A stretch of 64,000 nucleotides of DNA from positions 970,202 to 1,034,201 of the forward strand of contig NZ_WJPK01000002.1 in the NCBI RefSeq assembly GCF_009649685.1, in the 5' to 3' direction. The position numbers and the translations under genes were made by a program. Below are positions 1 to 9,017 of this stretch, piece after piece. Source of the DNA: Flavobacteriaceae bacterium EG-1 (GTDB taxonomy: Bacteria; Bacteroidota; Bacteroidia; Flavobacteriales; Flavobacteriaceae). Within the stretch, counting starts at the first letter, position 1. Each line of letters begins with the position of its first letter. Under the pieces are notes generated by a model, which was given only the letters and a program-made list of their open reading frames with translations, did not search any database and was not told the origin of the DNA.

Positions 1-52
1 ATACTTGAAAAAAGCAAAGGTAGCAATTCTCTACATGCAAATTACTTGTTGT

Positions 53-166
53 TTAGCGCTTAAAACGTCTGCGTGCTCGAGCTTTGTTTACAAAATAGAT
101 AACAACTACAAATAAGGCTAATAGTGGAAAAATTAAGTCACCATTAAGAAAATTCAAAATATCCAT
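53..166 (-). CDS. small membrane protein, 37 aa
   Basis: A short open frame from an ATG at 166 to a TAA at 53 encodes 37 residues. The first 13 residues are mildly polar. A single hydrophobic segment of about 12-14 residues follows (FPLLALFVVVIYFV), then a strongly basic tail (KARARRRFKR). This is the layout of a single-pass inner-membrane miniprotein with its positive end in the cytoplasm. It is divergent from the FucP-like gene, with about 200 bases between them. I do not recognise a family and assign no function. The support is only the clean membrane-plus-basic-tail composition and an ATG start, so it could still be chance. Confidence 0.45.
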   Translation of the reverse strand: MDILNFLNGDLIFPLLALFVVVIYFVNKARARRRFKR

Positions 167-371
167 AAAATCGATTTAAAACCTATGAACGAAAAATAAT
201 TATGCTTATTATTTTCACCTTAATTTCATTACTATTACGTTAGAAGTAAGGATTAGTATCAACAAATCGATTTTAGATATTACCATTACAAAGAGATTTC
301 GGATATATTTGAGAGTATGGTTTGTAATAGTTACTAATACAAAATTATAAATAGGTTAGAAAATTGAACAT

Positions 372-1655
372 ATGGCTCAAAATATTAAATCTTATCGTTA
401 TTCCTTAGCAATTATTGGCTTGTTGTTTTTTGTTTTTGGCTTTCTTACTTGGATTAATGGTATACTAATTCCATATTTTAAAATATGTATGGAGTTGAGT
501 AATTTTGAAGCAACTTTGGTTGCATTTTGTGCTTATTTTGCTTATTTCGTAATGGCACTTCCGTCCGCATATGTCTTGAAACGTACAGGCTATAAAAAAG
601 GAATGGTATGGGGAATGTGTGTAATGGCCTTAGGAACAATTTTATTTATTCCAGCAGCTTACTCAAGAATATATCCCCTTTTCTTAGCAGGATTATTTGT
701 TACTGCTACTGGTTTGGCATTGGTGCAGACTGCCGCAAATCCATATATCGCTATTATGGGACCGATTGAAGGTACTGCTCAACGAATTGGTTATATGGGT
801 ATTGCTAATAAAGTTGCCGGCATATTTTGCTTATTTGTTTTAGGAAGTGTATTTCTAGCTGATGCTGATAGCCTTTCATCGAGTTTAGAGGGCTTAAATG
901 AAATTCAAAAATCTGCTGCTCTTGATTCTTTTGCCTTAAAAATTGTAAATCCTTATATCATTATTTCAATTGTGCTACTTGCAGTTGCTGGTTTAGTCTA
1001 TTTTTCTAAACTTCCTGAAGTAGATGAAATGGGTAGTGGAACTAATGAAGACGGTAAAATTTTGAAGGATCGAAAAAGTGTTTACGAATATCCTTATTTA
1101 GTTTTGGGTGTAATTGCACTCTTTGTTGCTGGAGCTTGTGAGACAGTACCTATTGATGGCATTATTATTTATTGTCAAGCATTAGATATTCCTATGAGTT
1201 CTGCAAGACATTTTAGTACGTATACACTATTTATAATGCTTTTTGGTTACCTGTTAGTTTCTATTTTAGTGCCAAAATTTGTAACACAACAAAAGGTGCT
1301 TCAATTTGCTTCTATATGGGGTCTAGCTCTAACTGTCGCTACATATTTTACATCAGGAATCTATAGTGCTTACTGTTTGCTTTTTTTAGGCTTTAGTGCG
1401 TCTATGCTTTGGGGAGCAATTTGGGGTCTTGCACTTCGCGGACTTGGTGGTCACACTAAAAAAGCTTCAGCATTTATGATTATGTCTTTAATTGGTGGAG
1501 GTATTGTTACCGTAGTTTTTGGAGATTTATTAGATACTTATGCTACAAACCCTCAGATTTCAGTTCTAATACTAATACCATGCTATCTCTTTATTCTTTA
1601 TTATTCAATTAAAGGCTATCGTAAAGATTATTGGAAGACCACAAGTATTAGTTGA
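372..1655 (+). CDS. fucP: FucP-like sugar MFS transporter
   Basis: A 427-residue membrane protein of the FucP/GluP family of the major facilitator superfamily. These are sugar:proton symporters in the inner membrane that carry L-fucose, galactose or glucose. The opening (LLFFVFGFLTWINGILIPYF) is the typical FucP first helix. The conserved stretch GLALVQTAANPYI follows near residues 114-126, and about 12 hydrophobic segments span the protein. A cytoplasmic loop lies near residues 215-240. It is 17 bases upstream of a ceramidase-like gene and is probably co-transcribed with it. Fucose is an attractive substrate because a fucan-degradation locus lies at 48-64 kb, but specificity cannot be read from the sequence. 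Confidence 0.85.
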   Translation: MAQNIKSYRYSLAIIGLLFFVFGFLTWINGILIPYFKICMELSNFEATLVAFCAYFAYFVMALPSAYVLKRTGYKKGMVWGMCVMALGTILFIPAAYSRIYPLFLAGLFVTATGLALVQTAANPYIAIMGPIEGTAQRIGYMGIANKVAGIFCLFVLGSVFLADADSLSSSLEGLNEIQKSAALDSFALKIVNPYIIISIVLLAVAGLVYFSKLPEVDEMGSGTNEDGKILKDRKSVYEYPYLVLGVIALFVAGACETVPIDGIIIYCQALDIPMSSARHFSTYTLFIMLFGYLLVSILVPKFVTQQKVLQFASIWGLALTVATYFTSGIYSAYCLLFLGFSASMLWGAIWGLALRGLGGHTKKASAFMIMSLIGGGIVTVVFGDLLDTYATNPQISVLILIPCYLFILYYSIKGYRKDYWKTTSIS

Positions 1656-1672
1656 TTTTTTAAAGTAGAAAT

Positions 1673-3052
1673 ATGAAAGATATTGTTGTGAACTCTTCAA
1701 AATTTTATGCAGGCGCAGCCCAAACAAATATTACACCTGTTAAAGGAACAATCATTGGAGTAGATTTTTTCTCACATTATGCAAGATTTATTCATGACCA
1801 ATTATTCGCGAAAGCTTTAGTTTTTAAATATGGACAAATGCTATACGCGCTTGTAATGGTTGATATCTGCATTATGCCATCGGATTTTTTAGATTTAGTT
1901 AAAAGCAAAATCTATGATAAAACGGGAATAAAAAAAGAAAATATAACCTTAGCCTGTACTCATACTCATGGTGCAGGAAATGTTGCAGGACTATTAGGAG
2001 GTGCTGTAGATATTAATTATAGAAATATCTTACCCGATTTAATAGTAACTTCTGTAGTAAATGCATTAAAAAAAATGAAGCCAGCAAAAGTGGCTTCTGG
2101 AAAAACTAACTTATCAGGCTATCAGGTTTGTAGAAGATATTTTATGAAGGACGGATTTGAAGCTAAGAATCCTGTTACTCAAAAATTAGATAAGATTAAA
2201 ACGAATCCTTTTGGAGCTGAAAATGAAATTGATACAGCTGCAGGATTAGTGGATACTGAGGTTGGATTTTTGGCAGTTAAAGGTCATGACGATAAATGGA
2301 TTTCTATTGTAGGGAATTACAATTCACATTATGCTGGTGATTGGGATGTTGATACAATTACGGCCGACTTTTACGGTACATTTTCTAAGCATATTACCGA
2401 GTATCTTAAGGCAGAGGATGACTTTGTGTCAATTATGAGTTATGGTACTGGAGCCGACGTAAATACTTGGGATTTTCAAAACCCCAATAAATTTCCCAAT
2501 GAAGAATTCGCAAAAACTGAAATGATGGGTAGCGATTTAGCTCGTGTCATTTATGATGAACTTAATTCACTAGTATGGGATGAGAATCCTGAGTTGAAAA
2601 TTGAATATAAAGAGTTGGAATTAAATGTTAGAAAACCAAACGCCAAACAATTATTAGTTGCTGAAAAAAAGTTAGCTGCAAATAAGTTTGATTCTCTAAA
2701 GCTTGATGAACATGGGATAAATATGGTGTATGCTAGAGAGCAGATTTTATTAAATGAATATTCGGATAAACATATTTCAGCAATTCAAGCTGTTAAGATT
2801 GGTAATCAAATTATTGGAGCATTAGGTGGAGAAATATTTACTGAAACGGGATTATGGCTTAAAGAAAACCTAAAGGATAAAAATTATTTTACAATTTGTT
2901 TAGCGAATACTTATGATGGTTATGTGTCACCTGCCCATGAAATAGATAAAGGCGGCTACGAAACATGGAGAGCTAGAAGTAGTTTTTTAGATGAAATGGC
3001 TGAAAGTTCTATTAAAAAGAACCTTTTAGAAATTATTAAACATCTTTTTTAA
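1673..3052 (+). CDS. neutral/alkaline ceramidase-like amidase (cytoplasmic form)
   Basis: A 459-residue protein of the neutral/alkaline non-lysosomal ceramidase N-domain family, zinc-dependent amidases that in characterised members split ceramide into sphingosine and fatty acid. The start GAAQTNITP and the metal motif THTHGAG near residue 97 match the family. The later metal-region motif is NYNSHYAGD rather than the usual NFGCHP. There is no signal peptide, unlike the second paralogue at 13551, so it probably acts in the cytoplasm after uptake by the adjacent permease. Many bacterial members are not true ceramidases and act on other amides, which fits a permease-linked catabolic gene better. 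The family is secure; the substrate is unknown. Confidence 0.75.
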   Translation: MKDIVVNSSKFYAGAAQTNITPVKGTIIGVDFFSHYARFIHDQLFAKALVFKYGQMLYALVMVDICIMPSDFLDLVKSKIYDKTGIKKENITLACTHTHGAGNVAGLLGGAVDINYRNILPDLIVTSVVNALKKMKPAKVASGKTNLSGYQVCRRYFMKDGFEAKNPVTQKLDKIKTNPFGAENEIDTAAGLVDTEVGFLAVKGHDDKWISIVGNYNSHYAGDWDVDTITADFYGTFSKHITEYLKAEDDFVSIMSYGTGADVNTWDFQNPNKFPNEEFAKTEMMGSDLARVIYDELNSLVWDENPELKIEYKELELNVRKPNAKQLLVAEKKLAANKFDSLKLDEHGINMVYAREQILLNEYSDKHISAIQAVKIGNQIIGALGGEIFTETGLWLKENLKDKNYFTICLANTYDGYVSPAHEIDKGGYETWRARSSFLDEMAESSIKKNLLEIIKHLF

Positions 3053-3077
3053 ACTGCTAAATTGTAATTTTTGAAAA

Positions 3078-3542
3078 CTACAAAGGCATATAACCTGTAA
3101 AGCCGACAATTTTCCAAGTTCCTTTTATTTTTTGACAACGATATAAAGTTCGCCAATTTGTTGGTATTTCTTGCCCGTCTACCTTTTTAAAAGAACCGCT
3201 AAATTTTTTATGAAGCAATGCAACATCTTCTTTAATCTCAATATCGAGCATTTCGGTTACTCTATGAAAGGCTTCTTCTTTATCTTCAGTAAGTTCTATT
3301 TTCGAAAAATCACTTGCTTGCGATAACCATTCGTTTTTATAGGCTTCTAAATTTGGGTATTTAAGTTCCCAATTATCTACGTTTTGATTTTTTCCAGCAT
3401 CGATTCCCATAAATCCTTCTACTTTAAAATCATTTTTAACCATATTCCAATCTTGAAGAACAAAAGCTTTTATATCTCTATTAACTAGCATTTCCCAAAG
3501 GTAGTTTCTGTCGATATCGTTTTCGAATGGATTTTTTTTCAT
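3078..3542 (-). CDS. NTF2/SnoaL-like small protein
   Basis: A 154-residue cytoplasmic protein from the ATG at 3542 (MKKNPFENDI). A longer reading from 3575 would overlap the SDR gene, whereas the 3542 ATG lies 4 bases after that gene's stop, so I prefer it. The C-terminal half (YRCQKIKGTWKIVGFTGYMP) looks like the last strands of an NTF2-like alpha+beta cone (SnoaL/ketosteroid isomerase type), which holds small enzymes or ligand-binding proteins. It is the last gene of a minus-strand pair or trio with two SDR dehydrogenases. The fold assignment is from the pattern only, and no catalytic residues are claimed. Confidence 0.5.
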   Translation of the reverse strand: MKKNPFENDIDRNYLWEMLVNRDIKAFVLQDWNMVKNDFKVEGFMGIDAGKNQNVDNWELKYPNLEAYKNEWLSQASDFSKIELTEDKEEAFHRVTEMLDIEIKEDVALLHKKFSGSFKKVDGQEIPTNWRTLYRCQKIKGTWKIVGFTGYMPL

Positions 3543-3546
3543 TATG

Positions 3547-4347
3547 TTATTTGTCTTGTATAAAACTGTTGGCATGTAGTAAATTTGTTAAACCAGCATC
3601 TACAATTATTGTTTGTCCAGTAATAGAATTGGCTAAATCTGAAAGTAAAAATACTGCTATATTTCCACAATCACGTGAATTTATAGCATGCCTTAAACTT
3701 TGATAATCATTTTGCTGTTCTTCAAAAAAACTTTTTGGGTCATCTGTCCAAGAGGCGGCCGCATCCCAATTTTGTAATGAATCAACATAACCTGGAGCTA
3801 TTGCATTACATCGTATTCCTAATTCTCCTAATTCTATAGACATGCCTCTAGTAAGGCCTTCAACTGCTGATTTGGCACTTGCATAAATGGCATATTTGGT
3901 TAATGTTTCATGTGCGTGAACCGAAGATATATTAACGATATGGCCTTTTATTTTATTCTTATTTAATTGATTTACAAATGCTTTGGCCATCATCCATACT
4001 CCTTTAACATCAATGTTGTAAAGATGATCAAAATCATCTTCTTCAGCAATATGGGCTTCTTTACGAAGACCAACCCCAGCATTATTAATTAATCCATGAA
4101 TTGGACCGTATTCTTGTTCAATTAAGGTATAGATTTGTTCAACTTCTTTTTGATTGCCAACATCTCCAGGTATCGGAAAAGCATTTTTGTATTTCTGAGT
4201 CGCAATTTTTGCTTTTTCAAAGTTTATATCATTTAGTAATATTTGTCCTCCACAGGCAGCAATTGCCTCACAAATTCCTGACCCAACTCCTGTACCTGCT
4301 CCACCAGTAACTAAGTATCTTTTGTCGCTTAAATCTATTTGTAACAT
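3547..4347 (-). CDS. SDR-family NAD(P)-dependent oxidoreductase
   Basis: A 266-residue classical short-chain dehydrogenase/reductase. The cofactor loop is TGGAGTGVGSGI near residue 14, slightly longer than the usual TGxxxGxG. NNAG is near residue 87, and the catalytic set is serine of ISSVH with Y-A-S-A-K near residue 155. Such enzymes oxidise or reduce sugars, sugar acids or hydroxy acids. Its neighbours are a second SDR upstream and an NTF2-like protein 4 bases downstream, in a divergent catabolic group beside a FucP-like permease. A role in oxidation of a monosaccharide or its acid is plausible, but the substrate cannot be derived. Confidence 0.8.
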   Translation of the reverse strand: MLQIDLSDKRYLVTGGAGTGVGSGICEAIAACGGQILLNDINFEKAKIATQKYKNAFPIPGDVGNQKEVEQIYTLIEQEYGPIHGLINNAGVGLRKEAHIAEEDDFDHLYNIDVKGVWMMAKAFVNQLNKNKIKGHIVNISSVHAHETLTKYAIYASAKSAVEGLTRGMSIELGELGIRCNAIAPGYVDSLQNWDAAASWTDDPKSFFEEQQNDYQSLRHAINSRDCGNIAVFLLSDLANSITGQTIIVDAGLTNLLHANSFIQDK

Positions 4348-4384
4348 AGTCTCGTTTAATTCTTTAAATTAAAGATAATACTGT

Positions 4385-5125
4385 TTAAAATGTTGCGCGC
4401 CCTCCCGAAATGTCAAATATAAAACCTGTATTAAATGTGGCTTCTTTAGATACTATCCAACAAACTAGCGATGCAACTTCTTCTACTGTACCTAAACGAC
4501 CCATCGGAATTTTTGAAGTCATATATTTTAACATTTCCGGGTCGGTATCTTTGTTCATTGGAGTTGCTATAACTGCTGGGGCTAAACCATTTACTGTAAC
4601 TCCTGTGTCTGCATATTCTTTACCTACTCCTTTTACTAAACCCATTAGCCCAGCTTTACTTGCAGTATAACCTACCATTCCAGGATTTCCTTCTTTGCCA
4701 CCAATAGAGGCAATATGTAATATTCTTCCATAATTTTGTTGAACCATTTGTGGTAAAACGGCCTTCGTTATATTAAATGCTCCATTTAAATTGATGTTTA
4801 TGATTTTTTGAAAATCTAATGAACTATAATATTCAATTTTTGTAGCCGTGGGCCCTACAATTCCAGCACTATTAATCAGAATATCTAACCTCCCGTGCAA
4901 TTCAAGTATATTTTGAATTGTTTCGTTCAATAAAACTTCGTTAGTAATATCAACTACAAATACATTTTGTACTATTTTTTCCTTTATTAACTCATCTAAC
5001 TCACTTTGTAAAACGTCTAATACACAAACAATTCCGCCTTCTTTAGTAATACGTTCAGCTATTGCATGACCAATACCTCTAGCTCCTCCAATAATTATTG
5101 CAACTTGGTTTTCAAATCTTCTCAA
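4385..5125 (-). CDS. SDR-family oxidoreductase, FabG-like (TTG start)
   Basis: A 246-residue classical SDR with GGARGIGH near residue 13, NSAG near residue 86, catalytic IASIG and Y-T-A-S-K, and the C-terminal PMGRLGTVEEVA stretch seen in FabG-like and sugar-acid dehydrogenases. No in-frame ATG precedes the cofactor loop and an in-frame TGA lies three codons upstream, so the start is the TTG at 5125. It is followed after 37 bases by the second SDR. In fucose pathways, enzymes of this kind serve as L-fucose or 2-keto-3-deoxy-L-fuconate dehydrogenases. That role is only suggested by context, because the dehydratase and aldolase of that pathway are not in the window. Confidence 0.8.
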   Translation of the reverse strand: MRRFENQVAIIIGGARGIGHAIAERITKEGGIVCVLDVLQSELDELIKEKIVQNVFVVDITNEVLLNETIQNILELHGRLDILINSAGIVGPTATKIEYYSSLDFQKIININLNGAFNITKAVLPQMVQQNYGRILHIASIGGKEGNPGMVGYTASKAGLMGLVKGVGKEYADTGVTVNGLAPAVIATPMNKDTDPEMLKYMTSKIPMGRLGTVEEVASLVCWIVSKEATFNTGFIFDISGGRATF

Positions 5126-5341
5126 TATTTTTCAATTTAAAATTACATTCTACTACGAATTCTATAGAAGTTAAAGATAATTTATTCTCCTATTCTTATC
5201 GTTTTTTTTAATCGAAAACTTCTTTGGTTTTATGTGAAAAAGCTTGTTTTTATTACAATTAATATCTTTTTGTAAGATTCGTTTAGAACTTTGTTTAAGA
5301 AGAAATAAAGATATAATTTGATAAGAAATATATTTATAGCG

Positions 5342-7519
5342 ATGAGAAATTTTAAACTGTGTTTTAGTGCGATTTTTATTCTAAATTTTGTTGCATTTCA
5401 AACTACTAGTGCGCAAGAAGATATTCAAGTATTAAAAAACTGGATAACCTATAAAGATGCGCAAAATTCTCCCTATTTTCATATTGCAAATCAAGCTTAT
5501 AAGCAGCTTAAAAAACGTGAAACGGGGATAGCTAGTTTAAATACTTTGTCGGATTGGAAGGAAAGGCAAAGTTTTGTGAAAAAAACATTGATGGATATCG
5601 TGGGGCCTTTTCCACCAAAAACGGCATTGAATGCTAAAATTGTTAAGAGAGTTGATAAAACTGATTTTAGTGTAGAGCATATTATTTTTGAATCGCAACC
5701 TAATTTTTATGTCTCCTCTTCATTATTTCTTCCTAAAGGACTTAAAAAAGGGACAAAAACACCAGCGATAATTTATACAAGCGGACACACCATAGATGGT
5801 TATCATGCTGCTTATCAACAAATTATTCTGAATCTTGTAAAAAAAGGATTTATAGTATTTGCCTTTGATCCTGTAGGACAAGGAGAACGTTTGGAATATA
5901 TTGATCAACCTGAATCAAAATCTTATGTAACTACAAAGAGTCATTCTTATTCAGGAGCCCAAGCTTTTATTACTGGTAGTTCTCAGGCTAGTTTTATGAT
6001 TTGGGATGGAATTAGAGCAGTAGATTACCTTTTAAGTCGTGAAGAAATAGACCCAGATAGAATTGGAATTACAGGTCGTTCTGGTGGTGGCACACAGGCT
6101 TCACAAATTGCAGCATTTGACGAACGTATTTTAGCTGTTGCCCCTGAAAATTATATTACAAATTACACACGATTACTGCAATCTATTGGTCCTCAAGATG
6201 GAGAGCAAAACCTTTTTAATGGAATTGCTCGAGGACTAGATCATGCAGACCTTTTAGCTGTAAGGGCTCCTAAACCGACTCTCCTTTTAGCTACGACAGG
6301 TGACTTTTTTAGCGTTCAGGGGTTTCAAGAAACAGTAGATGAAGTGTCTAAAATTTATATGGCATACGGAAAATCGGATAATTTTAATTCGACAATTGAT
6401 GTTTTTCCGGCACACAAAAGCACAAAAAATAATAGAGAAAGTATGTATGCTTTTTTTCAAAAATATTTGAATAACCCTGGTAGTTCTGAAGATTTAGAGG
6501 TAGAATTCTTGAGCCCAGAAGAAATGCAGGTTACTGATACTGGACAAATTTTCAATTCATTAGGAGGAGAAACAATTTTTAGTTTGAATAGTATGCGTGC
6601 TGAGCGATTAAATAATGTGCTTAATCAAAGAAGAAGTAAGCTTACAGCGTATCTACCATCAGTATTAAATGCAGCAAAAATGCTTTCTGGGTATGAAGAG
6701 CCTACCGTAATAGATAAACCTGTACTTACAGGTCGAATTAATCGTGAAGGATATACGATTGATATGAATTTTATAAAGGGAGAAGGAGCGTATGTAATAC
6801 CTTATTTATTATTGAAGCCAGATGTTTCAAATGGTAAGTCTTTGTTGTATCTGAATCCTTTGGGAAAGTCTGCCGAAGCAGGTGAAGGTGGCGAAATGGA
6901 ATGGTTCGTTAAGAAAGGATTTACTGTTTTGGCACCAGACTTACTCGGAATTGGTGAAGTAGGACCAACTGATTTTAAAATGGATTCCGAGATTGATGGA
7001 AACAATTATAACGTATGGTTTGGTGCTACACTCATCGGAAGAAGTATTGTTGGTATACAAGCTGGTGATGTAAATAGACTTACAAAGTTATTAGAGTTGA
7101 ACAACCCTTCCACTACAATTTACGCATTTGCCAAAGAAACTTTGTGTCCTACTTTGCTTCATGCTTCTGCGTTTAATTCTACTATAGAACGAATCGCTTT
7201 AATTCAACCTTATAGTTCGTACACTACAATAGCTTCCACACGAATGTATAATCCAAAGTTTGTTAATAGTTTAGTTCCTGGGGCTTTAAAAGCATATGAT
7301 TTGCCAGATTTAAGGGCAACTTTAGCACCTAGAAAACTCTTGATTATTGGCGAAACTAATGGAGTTGGAGAACAATTTTTAAATAAAAAATTAAGGAGAG
7401 AAATTACACTATTAAGGAAGGCTTATGAAGTGAAAAATGCTAAAAAACAACTTGACATTAAGCCATTACTTCCAAACGTTAATTATGACGAATTGTATTT
7501 AGATTGGATAAAAAAGTGA
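5342..7519 (+). CDS. exported two-domain alpha/beta hydrolase, acetyl-xylan-esterase-like
   Basis: A 725-residue protein from the ATG at 5342. An upstream TTG at 5318 would add eight residues before the signal peptide and is less likely. The signal peptide ends near FQTTSAQ. The first half holds an alpha/beta hydrolase domain with nucleophile elbow G-R-S-G-G-G at about residues 245-250 (Ser247), an FDPVGQGER loop before it and PAHKS late in the domain, as in acetyl-xylan esterase or prolyl-oligopeptidase-type hydrolases. The second half repeats the outline (VLAPDLLGIGE, then RKLLIIGE) but shows no clear GxSxG, so it looks like a duplicated domain without a nucleophile. It is probably periplasmic or secreted. 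The substrate is unknown; de-esterification of glycans is possible. Confidence 0.7.
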   Translation: MRNFKLCFSAIFILNFVAFQTTSAQEDIQVLKNWITYKDAQNSPYFHIANQAYKQLKKRETGIASLNTLSDWKERQSFVKKTLMDIVGPFPPKTALNAKIVKRVDKTDFSVEHIIFESQPNFYVSSSLFLPKGLKKGTKTPAIIYTSGHTIDGYHAAYQQIILNLVKKGFIVFAFDPVGQGERLEYIDQPESKSYVTTKSHSYSGAQAFITGSSQASFMIWDGIRAVDYLLSREEIDPDRIGITGRSGGGTQASQIAAFDERILAVAPENYITNYTRLLQSIGPQDGEQNLFNGIARGLDHADLLAVRAPKPTLLLATTGDFFSVQGFQETVDEVSKIYMAYGKSDNFNSTIDVFPAHKSTKNNRESMYAFFQKYLNNPGSSEDLEVEFLSPEEMQVTDTGQIFNSLGGETIFSLNSMRAERLNNVLNQRRSKLTAYLPSVLNAAKMLSGYEEPTVIDKPVLTGRINREGYTIDMNFIKGEGAYVIPYLLLKPDVSNGKSLLYLNPLGKSAEAGEGGEMEWFVKKGFTVLAPDLLGIGEVGPTDFKMDSEIDGNNYNVWFGATLIGRSIVGIQAGDVNRLTKLLELNNPSTTIYAFAKETLCPTLLHASAFNSTIERIALIQPYSSYTTIASTRMYNPKFVNSLVPGALKAYDLPDLRATLAPRKLLIIGETNGVGEQFLNKKLRREITLLRKAYEVKNAKKQLDIKPLLPNVNYDELYLDWIKK

Positions 7520-7532
7520 TAGAAATAGTTAC

Positions 7533-8408
7533 TTAATTAGTTAATGTTTTTCGCTCTAGTTTCTTTCTATATGCTGTGGGCGTACATTGATTTATAGATT
7601 TAAAGTGTCTATTAAAATTCGATAGATTTTCAAATCCTGATTCGTAAGCAATTTCAGAAATATTGCGCAGCGGGTCTGCCAACAATCTACAAGCATATCC
7701 TATCCTTAACTTAAGTAAATAACTTTTAAATGGCATTCTATAAGTTTTTTTAAAGGCCAAAAAGAATTGAGTGTTAGACATGTTGGCTATTTCGAGAACA
7801 TCTTTTAGTTTGATATCATCTTTAAAATTTTTCAATATAAATTCTATAACACCATGTAAAGGGTCATTTTTAGAAGATTGATCGGAAATATAAAATGCGG
7901 GACTACAAATAAATTCGAATTCGTCCGTTGTAGCTAATATTTCTAGTATTGACAATAAAGCGTACAAACGTTGTGTAGGATTCATTGCTTGCATAGAAAT
8001 AATAATATTGATGAGTTTTTCTTTAGTTTTTCCGTAAAATTTGCAGCCTCGAAAAGAATTTGAGAAAAAACTTATAAGCCCTTCGTTTTCAGTTAATTGA
8101 AGAAATAAATTCCCTAAGAATTCTTTTAAAAATTGAATTACATAACCCTTACCAATGAAAGTTCCGTCATCATTGTTGTATGAATCATCACAACGCCAAA
8201 CATGTGGTAAATACGAACCTAAAAAAACGAGATCATTTTCTTTAAATTCATTTATATTATCTCCAATAATGCGAACGCCTTTTCCTTTTTTAATGAGCAC
8301 TAATTCATATTCGGGATGGTGGTGATAAATACCAAAATCCTTCTCTTCGATATGGTATATAAATGATTGATTGGATTCTTTGAATAATCGAATTTCAGTT
8401 GTCTCCAT
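7533..8408 (-). CDS. AraC-family regulator with cupin sensor domain
   Basis: A 291-residue transcription factor. The N-terminal half is a cupin-like ligand pocket (HHHPEYELVLIKKGKG, then LPHVWRCDD). The C-terminal roughly 100 residues are an AraC double helix-turn-helix ending in ISEIAYESGFENLSNFNRHFK. It is divergent from the RidA-led operon at 8622, with about 210 bases between, and convergent with the alpha/beta hydrolase. That placement suggests it controls the 8.6-15 kb operon. It is a clear paralogue of the AraC protein at 60699, with the same HPEYELVLI and PHxW motifs, so the two may sense related carbohydrate ligands. Confidence 0.88.
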   Translation of the reverse strand: METTEIRLFKESNQSFIYHIEEKDFGIYHHHPEYELVLIKKGKGVRIIGDNINEFKENDLVFLGSYLPHVWRCDDSYNNDDGTFIGKGYVIQFLKEFLGNLFLQLTENEGLISFFSNSFRGCKFYGKTKEKLINIIISMQAMNPTQRLYALLSILEILATTDEFEFICSPAFYISDQSSKNDPLHGVIEFILKNFKDDIKLKDVLEIANMSNTQFFLAFKKTYRMPFKSYLLKLRIGYACRLLADPLRNISEIAYESGFENLSNFNRHFKSINQCTPTAYRKKLERKTLTN

Positions 8409-8621
8409 AGTATAAATTTAACCAAATTGATACTCTTCTTCTATTTTATGACAGTATATTGAATTAAAAGTAGTACAAAAATAATTTTTCGTATCAGAAT
8501 ATCAGATTTTGGTATTACTGAAATTGAATGGTTTAAAATAAATTTGAAGAGGAAGTCATTTTCTAATTAATTATTTCAGAAATAAAAGTTCATTGTCACA
8601 TGAACAAAAATTAATACAATT

Positions 8622-9017
8622 ATGGAAAAAATAAAAATTACCCACCCACAAAGAGATGCTAATTTTGTTACTGGAGCTTATTCTGATGGTGTTGCTTATA
8701 ATGGAATGTTATTTTTAAGTGGACAGGCTTCCGTAGATTTTGCTTCTAGTAAATTTGTGCTAGGTAGTATAGAAGAGGAAACAAAAAGAACATTGGATAA
8801 TATTAAACAAATTGTAGAAACTGCAGGTGGTACTATGGATGATGCATTGAAGAGTACGGTACATTTAAATGATATCGCGGACTTCGATAAATTTAATGCT
8901 GTATATGCCACTTATTTTAATGGAATAAAACCGGCACGAACTACAGTTCAGTCTGTATTAGGTGAGAATATAAAAGTTGAAATTGATATCGTTTTTAAAT
9001 TACCAAACAGTAAATGA
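8622..9017 (+). CDS. RidA-family enamine/imine deaminase
   Basis: A 131-residue protein of the RidA/YjgF family. Members hydrolyse reactive enamine or imine intermediates released by PLP enzymes, or act as specific deaminases in catabolic operons. Visible family marks are LSGQASVD near residue 27, the central helix region TLDNIKQIVETAGG, and ARTTVQSVLG with a conserved Arg near residue 108. It is the first gene of a coupled operon: its TGA overlaps the ATG of the D-threonine-aldolase-like gene. The neighbouring PLP enzymes (fold III and class III aminotransferase) explain why an imine-handling protein is needed. Confidence 0.85.
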   Translation: MEKIKITHPQRDANFVTGAYSDGVAYNGMLFLSGQASVDFASSKFVLGSIEEETKRTLDNIKQIVETAGGTMDDALKSTVHLNDIADFDKFNAVYATYFNGIKPARTTVQSVLGENIKVEIDIVFKLPNSK

